NCBI GenBank assembly: GCA_947490605.1
Contig: CANLHE010000057.1
Span: forward strand, 1 to 5,882
From: Actinomycetota bacterium
Lineage (GTDB): Bacteria > Actinomycetota > Actinomycetes > Nanopelagicales > Nanopelagicaceae
Reading direction: 5' to 3'
DNA length: 5,882 bases
Position 1 is the stretch's first letter, and each line of letters opens with the position of its first letter. The notes under the pieces are model-generated. The model saw only the letters and a list, made by a program, of their open reading frames with translations, ran no database searches and had not been told where the DNA came from. Below, piece after piece: positions 1 to 5,882 of this stretch. A program made the translations under genes and the position numbers.

Positions 1-204
1 CAACTAGTTTTAGACCATATTCATGACCTACAAATCGATGTAGCTTTAATTGATAAATCCCTAGCAAATACTGAGCCAAGATTTAACGATCTTGTGGCTA
101 AATGCGGAGGGAAAGTTTTAGCCTTTGATCTAGCAGATAATAAGGAAACTTTCCACCATGATAGAGATAAATTAATTTCTGCTTTCGCCCACATTTTTGG
201 CTGA
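1..204 (+). CDS. yvcK: YvcK/CofD-like UDP-sugar-binding regulatory protein, C-terminal fragment
   Basis: The reading frame is open from the first base and ends at TGA 202-204, giving the last 67 residues of a protein whose start lies outside the window. The visible tail (QLVLDHIHDLQIDVALID near the start, then HHDRDKLISAF near the end) resembles the C-terminus of the YvcK family, also called gluconeogenesis factor or, in mycobacteria, CuvA. Family members adopt a CofD-like Rossmann fold, bind UDP-sugars and influence carbon use and cell-wall synthesis in the cytoplasm. The call leans strongly on context: in actinobacteria and Firmicutes yvcK sits directly before whiA, commonly after rapZ, and here whiA begins 40 bases downstream on the same strand. 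No catalytic motif can be checked because the nucleotide-binding N-terminal part is missing. The fragment is cut by the window edge and shows no sign of being broken. Confidence 0.8.
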   Translation, partial: QLVLDHIHDLQIDVALIDKSLANTEPRFNDLVAKCGGKVLAFDLADNKETFHHDRDKLISAFAHIFG

Positions 205-233
205 TACCTGCTTAGATAACCCCTTAGAAGTAA

Positions 234-239
234 AAGGAG
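234..239 (+). promoter_or_regulatory. Ribosome binding site of whiA
   Basis: AAGGAG lies five bases before ATG 245 and eleven before the in-frame ATG 251. The spacing favours 245, but the second ATG would give the MTEAVKDEL start that matches relatives better, so either may be used. Confidence 0.7.
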
Positions 240-244
240 AATAG

Positions 245-1222
245 ATGGCAATGACTGAAGCAGTTAAAGATGAGCTAGGTAGGCTCTCGATAACTAAGCC
301 CTGCTGTCGTAAAGCGGAGGTTTCTGCATTACTTAGATTTGCTGGTGGACTTCATATAGCCGCTGGAAAAATTATTATTGAAGTTGAATTAGATACTGCC
401 CAAAGTGCCCGTCGATTAAGGAAAGATATCTCCGAAATATTTGGTCATGAAAGTGAATTATCAGTAGTTTCTTCAAGTGGAATTCGAAAAGGAAGTCGCT
501 ATATTGTTCGAGTTTTAGCTGATGGTGATGCACTGGCAAGACAAACTGGATTAGTTGATGCAAACAATCGCCCGATCAGAGGTTTGCCACCACAGGTAGT
601 TTCTGCAGCAATTTGTGATTCTGAGGCTGCTTGGCGCGGGGCATTCCTTGCCCATGGTTCTTTAACAGAACCTGGTAGATCCTCAGCACTTGAAATTACT
701 TGCCCAGGGCCTGAGGCTGCTTTGGCATTAGTAGGCGCGGCTCGCAGGCTAGGAATTACCGCAAAGGCAAGAGAGGTTAGAAGTGTTGACCGTGTAGTCA
801 TTAGAGATGGTGATGCAATTGGTGCGCTACTAACAAGACTTGGTGCCCATGAAACTGTATTAGCTTGGGAAGAACGTCGAATGCGTAGAGAGGTTCGAGC
901 AACTGCAAACAGATTGGCAAATTTTGATGATGCTAATTTGCGACGTTCAGCTAGAGCAGCTGTTGCAGCATCGGCAAGAGTTCAAAGAGCGATGGAAATA
1001 TTAGGAGCTGAGATTCCAGATCATTTGAAAGAAGCTGGTGACCTAAGAGTTAATCATGGCCAAGCAAGCCTTGAAGAGTTGGGTTCACTTGCAACACCAC
1101 CAATGACCAAAGATGCAATTGCTGGTCGGATTCGGCGCCTACTTGCAATGGCAGATAAGCGTGCTCGTGAATTAGGTGTACCAGATACTGAGGCAAGCAT
1201 TAGCCCAGATTTATTGAATTAA
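245..1222 (+). CDS. whiA: WhiA, sporulation/cell-division transcriptional regulator
   Basis: This encodes a 325-residue DNA-binding protein of usual WhiA length. Residues 20-38 ([13 protein letters not shown] followed by AGGLHI) and 129-142 ([14 protein letters not shown]) are the two LAGLIDADG-like motifs of the homing-endonuclease-derived N-terminal domain, which lacks nuclease acidic residues in this family. Residues about 209-251 form a basic helical linker, and 274-303 (ASLEELGSL...[10 protein letters not shown]) form the C-terminal helix-turn-helix. Long stretches ([33 protein letters not shown]) are close to what I recall of mycobacterial WhiA. In Streptomyces WhiA acts with WhiB to switch on division genes such as ftsZ; in non-sporulating bacteria it is linked to division and chromosome segregation. 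It follows yvcK by 40 bases and is probably co-transcribed with it. The target genes in this organism cannot be read from the window. Confidence 0.97.
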   Translation: MAMTEAVKDELGRLSITKPCCRKAEVSALLRFAGGLHIAAGKIIIEVELDTAQSARRLRKDISEIFGHESELSVVSSSGIRKGSRYIVRVLADGDALARQTGLVDANNRPIRGLPPQVVSAAICDSEAAWRGAFLAHGSLTEPGRSSALEITCPGPEAALALVGAARRLGITAKAREVRSVDRVVIRDGDAIGALLTRLGAHETVLAWEERRMRREVRATANRLANFDDANLRRSARAAVAASARVQRAMEILGAEIPDHLKEAGDLRVNHGQASLEELGSLATPPMTKDAIAGRIRRLLAMADKRARELGVPDTEASISPDLLN

Positions 1223-1246
1223 CCGATACTTTTAGGCTGGTAAGAT
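1219..1246 (+). promoter_or_regulatory. Candidate promoter for the gap-pgk-tpiA block
   Basis: TAAGAT at 1241-1246 fits the actinobacterial TAnnnT -10 pattern. TTAACC at 1219-1224, 16 bases upstream, matches TTGACA at four of six positions and overlaps the whiA stop codon. Transcription would begin near 1253, leaving a leader of about 50 bases before gap. This is a pattern match only, with no conservation evidence. The relatively wide 83-base gap and the change of function from regulator to glycolysis make a promoter here reasonable. Confidence 0.4.
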
Positions 1247-1268
1247 AAGGGCCTCACAAGGATGTGAA

Positions 1269-1280
1269 TCAGATTTCTGA
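1269..1280 (+). repeat. Short inverted repeat in the gap leader
   Basis: TCAGA-TT-TCTGA is a perfect 5-base inverted repeat around a 2-base centre, lying between the candidate promoter and the gap ribosome binding site. It could be an operator half-site pair. It is too short to be a convincing hairpin with a two-base loop and could easily arise by chance in AT-rich DNA. Confidence 0.25.
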
Positions 1281-1287
1281 AAAATAA

Positions 1288-2307
<1,020 letters not shown>

Positions 2308-2312
2308 TATTA

Positions 2313-3497
2313 ATGGGCATTAAAACACTTGCAGAGTTAAATCCCCAAAATACGCAAGTTGTTTTGCGTTGTGATTTAAATGTTCCAATTAAAGACGGAC
2401 AAATTACCGACGATGGCAGAATTATTGCTTCACTAAGCACAATTAAGAAACTATTAGCTGCAAATTGTTCTATTGTGATAATCGCTCACCTTGGAAGACC
2501 AAAGGGTGAGCGTAAGAGTGAACTTTCATTAGCACCGGTCGCAATTCGGCTTGGTGAGTTACTTAAAATCAATATTGAGTTTTCTGCAGATATCGTGGGG
2601 GCTGGTAGCAAAGTAAGTGAATTAAAACCTGGGCAAATCCTGCTGCTTGAGAATATTAGGTTTGAAGCTGCGGAGACAAGTAAGGATGAGGCAGAGCGCA
2701 TTGGACTAGCTACAAAACTCGCCAGCTATGGAAAAGTTTATATAGGAGATGGATTTGGTGCAGTTCATCGCAAGCATGCATCCGTATACGAATTAGCAAG
2801 ATTATTGCCTCATGCAGCAGGGGATTTAGTTGCAGGCGAAGTTGCCGTACTTGAAAAACTAACTAAAGATCCAATTAGACCTTATGGAGTTATTTTGGGT
2901 GGAGCAAAAGTCTCTGACAAAATCGGAGTAATCTCCAATTTTTTAGACAAGGTGAACCTGATAGCTATTGGTGGAGGGATGGTATTTACATTTCTTGCAG
3001 CGCAAGGAAAAGAGGTTGGTAAATCATTGGTTGAGATCGATCTAATACCTACTGTTAAAGAATTAATGATAAGAGCAGATGCTTTGGGCATTAAATTTTT
3101 ATTGCCGACAGATATCGTTGTTGCTAAAGAGTTCGCAGCAGATTCGAAACCAACAGTAGTTTCATCTGGGAGTATCCCAAGTGATCAGATGGGCTTAGAC
3201 ATAGGTCCAGATAGCAGCGCATTGTTTGCATCAGAAATTAAAAAATGCAAAACCATATTCTGGAACGGTCCGATGGGAGTTTTTGAATTTGCCAATTTTT
3301 CCAATGGAACCAAGGTAGTTGCGCAAGCGCTATCTGAAGTAGATGGAATGGCGGTTGTCGGCGGGGGAGATTCAGCTGCTGCTGTTCGTAAACTAGGATT
3401 TGACGATAAGGATTTTGGTTACATCTCTACTGGTGGTGGCGCTTCATTAGAGTATCTTGAAGGTAAAGAGATTCCAGGATTAGTTGCACTAAGTTAG
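2313..3497 (+). CDS. pgk: Phosphoglycerate kinase
   Basis: This encodes a 394-residue cytoplasmic kinase that transfers phosphate between 1,3-bisphosphoglycerate and ADP, giving 3-phosphoglycerate and ATP. Length is typical for bacterial PGK. N-terminal domain substrate residues are visible: RCDLNVP at 19-25, Arg36 in DDGR, HLGRP at 59-63, the LLLENIRFE segment, and [11 protein letters not shown] with His152-Arg153. The C-terminal nucleotide domain has [21 protein letters not shown] at 317-325 and the GGGDS phosphate loop at 350-354. It ends with the conserved [14 protein letters not shown] region. The start at ATG 2313 aligns with family N-termini, yet it lies five bases after the gap stop and is preceded by AT-rich sequence with no Shine-Dalgarno. 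Translation therefore probably depends on ribosomes finishing gap. tpiA follows after 11 bases. Confidence 0.98.
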   Translation: MGIKTLAELNPQNTQVVLRCDLNVPIKDGQITDDGRIIASLSTIKKLLAANCSIVIIAHLGRPKGERKSELSLAPVAIRLGELLKINIEFSADIVGAGSKVSELKPGQILLLENIRFEAAETSKDEAERIGLATKLASYGKVYIGDGFGAVHRKHASVYELARLLPHAAGDLVAGEVAVLEKLTKDPIRPYGVILGGAKVSDKIGVISNFLDKVNLIAIGGGMVFTFLAAQGKEVGKSLVEIDLIPTVKELMIRADALGIKFLLPTDIVVAKEFAADSKPTVVSSGSIPSDQMGLDIGPDSSALFASEIKKCKTIFWNGPMGVFEFANFSNGTKVVAQALSEVDGMAVVGGGDSAAAVRKLGFDDKDFGYISTGGGASLEYLEGKEIPGLVALS

Positions 3498-3508
3498 AAG
3501 AGAGAGAA

Positions 3509-4291
3509 ATGCGTAAACCATTAATTGCTGGTAACTGGAAGATGAATCTAAATCATCTAGAGGCCATCGCTGTTACCCAAAAACTGGCTTACTCACTTGA
3601 AGATCGTGATTATGATGCGGTTGAAGTAGTCATAATTCCTCCATTTACAGATATTCGTTCCGTTCAAACATTGATTGATGGCGATCGAATTCGATTACTT
3701 TATGGAGCGCAAGATTTATCTGTATCAGATTCTGGAGCACATACCGGTGATATATCTGGTTCAATGCTGGCAAAGCTTGGTTGTACATATGTATTGATTG
3801 GTCATAGCGAGAGGCGTGCTAATCATAAAGAGGATGATCAATTGATTAATCGTAAGATTAAGGCAGCATTTGCTAATGAACTTAAGCCAATTCTCTGTGT
3901 TGGTGAAGAATTAGCAATCCGTGAAGCCGGTAACCATATTTCGCACGTACTTGAACAATTACGGAATGCCCTTAAAGGTTTTCATAAGCCAGACTTGAAA
4001 AAAATTGTCATTGCCTATGAGCCAGTTTGGGCAATTGGAACTGGTAAAACTGCAACGCCTGAAGATGCACAGGAAGTTTGTTCAGCAATCAGAGGTGAAT
4101 TAAGAAAAATAGGTAGTGATGAGATCGCTGAAAATTGTCGAATTTTGTATGGTGGATCGGTAAAGTCAATAAATACCTTAGACATTATGAAAGAAGAAGA
4201 TGTGGATGGCGCCTTAGTAGGAGGGGCCTCTTTGGACCCAGAAGAGTTTGCCAGAATTTCAAAATTCCATCGGGTGCTAAATAAGGCTTAA
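3509..4291 (+). CDS. tpiA: Triosephosphate isomerase
   Basis: This encodes a 260-residue TIM-barrel enzyme interconverting dihydroxyacetone phosphate and glyceraldehyde-3-phosphate, normally a cytoplasmic homodimer. The catalytic set is complete: Asn9 and Lys11 in GNWKMN, His99 in IGHSERR, and Glu171 in [11 protein letters not shown], which leads into the flexible loop 6 (GTGKTATPE). Phosphate contacts are seen at YGGSVK (214-219) and GALVGGASL (234-242). After the His the sequence reads [13 protein letters not shown] where many family members have EYF.ETDE; the acidic pair is kept, so I see no functional loss. The start ATG 3509 follows the pgk stop by 11 purine-rich bases (AAGAGAGAGAA), which serve as the ribosome site. 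It is the third gene of the glycolytic block and supplies the substrate of gap. Confidence 0.98.
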   Translation: MRKPLIAGNWKMNLNHLEAIAVTQKLAYSLEDRDYDAVEVVIIPPFTDIRSVQTLIDGDRIRLLYGAQDLSVSDSGAHTGDISGSMLAKLGCTYVLIGHSERRANHKEDDQLINRKIKAAFANELKPILCVGEELAIREAGNHISHVLEQLRNALKGFHKPDLKKIVIAYEPVWAIGTGKTATPEDAQEVCSAIRGELRKIGSDEIAENCRILYGGSVKSINTLDIMKEEDVDGALVGGASLDPEEFARISKFHRVLNKA

Positions 4292-4379
4292 TTTGGGTTG
4301 GATAAGAAAAGTTTTCAAAAAGATAGTATCCTTATTGGGTGCCAAAGGGCAAAAAGTTCGGACAGGTGAAGGCGAGTAA

Positions 4380-4607
4380 ATGAATTTAGCTCTTTCGATA
4401 TTACTTGTTCTATCAAGTATTTTAATGATCATTTTAGTACTTCTGCATAAAGGCAAAGGATCTGGATTATCAGATCTTTTTGGTGGCGGAATCTCTTCAA
4501 CATATGGTGGATCTTCTGTTGTCGAAAAAAACTTGGATCGAATTACGATCGTTGTTGGTGGAATATGGTTTGCTTCAGTAGTTGCACTTAGTTTGTTATT
4601 GAAATAA
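4380..4607 (+). CDS. secG: Preprotein translocase subunit SecG
   Basis: This encodes a 75-residue membrane protein, usual SecG size, that associates with SecYE and assists SecA-driven protein export. Two hydrophobic segments are clear, at about residues 3-22 (LALSILLVLSSILMIILVLL) and 55-74. They are joined by a polar, glycine-rich loop with HKGKGSGLSDLFGGG, the family hallmark, and no signal peptide is needed. GAAGG-like bases (GAAGG at 4368-4372) precede the ATG by seven bases. It lies 88 bases after tpiA and 22 before the rbpA-like gene. The tpiA-secG order is a standard actinobacterial arrangement, which supports the call for a protein this small. Confidence 0.95.
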   Translation: MNLALSILLVLSSILMIILVLLHKGKGSGLSDLFGGGISSTYGGSSVVEKNLDRITIVVGGIWFASVVALSLLLK

Positions 4608-4618
4608 CAAAGAAACTT

Positions 4619-4624
4619 AAGGAG
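4619..4624 (+). promoter_or_regulatory. Ribosome binding site of the rbpA-like gene
   Basis: AAGGAG sits five bases before ATG 4630 in the 22-base gap after secG. It is one of the two strongest ribosome sites in the window, with that of whiA, and fits a highly translated product. Confidence 0.7.
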
Positions 4625-4629
4625 TAAAA

Positions 4630-4971
4630 ATGGCCGGTGGAAGCGCAATACGAGGTAGTCGTGTTGGTGCAGGACCAATGGGTGAGGCAGAGCGCGGTGA
4701 ATCAATTGCTCGCTTCAGAGTTTCATATTGGTGTGCAAATGGTCATGAAACTAAGCCTTCATTTGCAGAGGACGGCACAGTAGAAGTTCCCGCAGAGTGG
4801 GATTGTCCTAGATGCGGGTTTCCAGCCGGACAAGATAAAAATAAGCCGCCAATGCCAGTTAAGAATGAACCTTATAAAACACATTTAGCTTATGTAAAAG
4901 AACGTAGAACTGAAGCTGAGGCAAATAAGGTTCTTGATATTGCACTTAAAAAACTACGCGGGGAAGATTAA
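4630..4971 (+). CDS. rbpA: RbpA-family RNA polymerase-binding protein
   Basis: This encodes a 113-residue protein of the actinobacteria-specific RbpA family, which binds RNA polymerase and group I/II sigma factors and stabilises open promoter complexes. The N-terminal tail has IRGSRVGAG (7-15), matching the RGSRLG-type start of mycobacterial RbpA. The core carries a zinc-ribbon-like set, Cys35-x3-His39 and Cys59-x2-Cys62 (WCANGHE and WDCPRCG). A proline/lysine-rich linker (about 70-83) leads to a C-terminal helix with KERR at 90-93, where RbpA contacts sigma and DNA. The tail reads KTHLAYVKERR instead of the THWDMLLERR type of the characterised proteins, so this may be a paralogous subclass and not the direct orthologue of Mtb RbpA. 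It follows secG by 22 bases. Its stop overlaps the end of the convergent pgi gene by four bases. Confidence 0.88.
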   Translation: MAGGSAIRGSRVGAGPMGEAERGESIARFRVSYWCANGHETKPSFAEDGTVEVPAEWDCPRCGFPAGQDKNKPPMPVKNEPYKTHLAYVKERRTEAEANKVLDIALKKLRGED

Positions 4972-5882
4972 TTTAATTCAGTAAGTAGTTTGGTAATTCC
5001 AGCACTCCTATTTTTAAGGTGCAATCTGATCAAAGGTAAATCACGCTCAGTCAGTGCTTTTGCATCACCTAATGCTTGCGCCATGATCAGCTGTGCAAAA
5101 CTATAAGTTTGATTTGGTATATCAACGTCGACTATAGAGTCAGCAGTTATTTGAATAAATGCACCGTTTGGTTGCCCACCTTTGTGAAACTGTCCAGTTG
5201 AATGAAGGAATCTTGGTCCCCAACCAAAGGTTGTTGGTTTGCCTGTCTTCTTAGAAGCCTTTGATCGAAGCTTGGTAATTTCATCATCAGTACCCCTAGT
5301 CAAGTAAGCCATAATCGCAAAGTAATCATTAGATAAATGTAAGAATTCAGATATATTTTTAACATCACGATTTGAATAGACTGCTATCTCATTGTCTTCA
5401 AAAACCGGCTTTTCAATTTCAAATTTATTATCAGTTATTTGAGTCAGTATTTTAGAGGTTCGATCCTTTGCTTCAGTCACATTTGGTTGGTTAAAAGGAT
5501 CAACTTTCAATAGATAGCAAAGCAAGGCAGTGACCCACTCCCACAGTATGAAGTGCTCACCTAAAGTGCCTTGCACAATTAAATCAAAATCTCCATCTGC
5601 AAAACCGATTGTAAGATTATTGCTAGATTCAGCAGATTCAATCACCACTGGAAGTCTTCCAACTTGATTTTTTCCAGTGGATTCGGCAATAAGCTGCTCA
5701 ATCCAATCTGATAGACCAGGTGTCGGAGATTTTGTATCGCAGAAATTAACTATTTGCTCTGTCCCGGAAAATAGCAGTGCTGCAATTACAGATGCAGGAG
5801 AGTTATCTTGATTAAATGTTAGTAAAGCTTCTTGGGCATCATCTAACAGGACTGATATATCAACACCAATTAATGCTGCCGG
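4968..5882 (-). CDS. pgi: Glucose-6-phosphate isomerase, C-terminal part (transaldolase-linked subtype)
   Basis: The - strand frame is open from the right window edge (first complete codon at 5882-5880) to TAA at 4970-4968, giving the last 304 residues. A GTG at 5648 is internal, since 78 codons of matching family sequence precede it, so it is not the start. The enzyme interconverts glucose-6-phosphate and fructose-6-phosphate in the cytoplasm. WIEQLIAESTGK (fragment residues 60-71) contains the catalytic Glu, at 67. GEHFILWEW followed by DPFNQPNVTEAK (108-139) and GPRFLHSTGQFHKGG (222-236), with the active-site Lys at 234, mark the C-terminal SIS domain. These resemble the PGI domain found next to or fused with transaldolase (NPFDQPNV, HSTGQLHKGG) more than the classical E. 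coli Pgi. The N-terminus, and hence a fusion, cannot be seen. The gene is convergent with the rbpA-like gene. Confidence 0.93.
   Translation of the reverse strand, partial: PAALIGVDISVLLDDAQEALLTFNQDNSPASVIAALLFSGTEQIVNFCDTKSPTPGLSDWIEQLIAESTGKNQVGRLPVVIESAESSNNLTIGFADGDFDLIVQGTLGEHFILWEWVTALLCYLLKVDPFNQPNVTEAKDRTSKILTQITDNKFEIEKPVFEDNEIAVYSNRDVKNISEFLHLSNDYFAIMAYLTRGTDDEITKLRSKASKKTGKPTTFGWGPRFLHSTGQFHKGGQPNGAFIQITADSIVDVDIPNQTYSFAQLIMAQALGDAKALTERDLPLIRLHLKNRSAGITKLLTELN

Noticed and set aside
499..801. A 100-codon - strand open frame inside whiA
   Set aside because: It lies wholly within a strongly conserved coding region in antisense and has no family features.
4335..4345. TTGG-GTG-CCAA mini-hairpin in the tpiA-secG spacer
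   Set aside because: A four-base stem with a three-base loop and no U tract is within chance expectation and too weak to terminate or regulate.
4277..4705. A 142-codon open frame on the - strand across secG and the start of the rbpA-like gene
   Set aside because: It overlaps two well-supported genes, has no recognisable family sequence and no convincing ribosome site. It is a shadow of the coding strand.
5003..5025. Possible hairpin GCAC...GTGC near the end of pgi as a terminator for the + strand operon
   Set aside because: The stem needs a bulge, has only about six pairs and is not followed by a U tract on either strand; it lies in conserved pgi coding sequence.
5646..5648. GTG as the start of a 226-residue protein on the - strand
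   Set aside because: The frame continues upstream to the window edge and carries the PGI catalytic motif WIEQLIAESTGK, so the GTG is an internal valine codon.

Overview
The window looks like an ordinary core-genome segment of a low-GC, compact actinobacterium. By eye the base composition is around 40% G+C and intergenic gaps run from 5 to about 90 bases. Actinobacterial affiliation rests on a WhiA protein of the actinobacterial type, an RbpA-family RNA polymerase-binding protein, and the gene order yvcK-whiA-gap-pgk-tpiA-secG, which is shared with mycobacteria and streptomycetes. Low GC and tight packing would fit a streamlined freshwater lineage of the acI/Nanopelagicales kind, but that placement is an inference from composition and recall, not from a search.

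Layout on the + strand: the last 67 codons of yvcK (1-204), then whiA (245-1222). An 83-base gap holds a plausible promoter and leads to the triose-phosphate block gap (1306-2307), pgk (2313-3497) and tpiA (3509-4291). An 88-base spacer precedes secG (4380-4607), and an rbpA-like gene (4630-4971) follows closely. On the - strand, a glucose-6-phosphate isomerase gene (pgi) enters from the right edge, open from base 5882, and ends at 4968. Its stop codon overlaps that of the rbpA-like gene by four bases. No gene-free stretch exceeds 90 bases.

Functionally, tpiA, gap and pgk encode three consecutive steps of glycolysis/gluconeogenesis (DHAP to GAP, GAP to 1,3-BPG, 1,3-BPG to 3PG). pgi supplies fructose-6-phosphate at the top of the pathway. 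YvcK (a UDP-sugar-binding carbon/cell-wall regulator) and WhiA (a DNA-binding regulator tied to division and growth) form the usual regulatory pair upstream. secG and rbpA are housekeeping genes of protein export and transcription carried behind the glycolytic operon.

I found no evidence of a new system, mobile element, CRISPR array, RNA gene or recent transfer. The points worth a second look are modest: a pgk start with almost no leader and no Shine-Dalgarno, convergent genes sharing stop-codon bases with no visible terminator, an RbpA relative whose sigma-contacting tail departs from the characterised proteins, a PGI of the transaldolase-linked subtype, and a possible promoter plus small inverted repeat ahead of gap.
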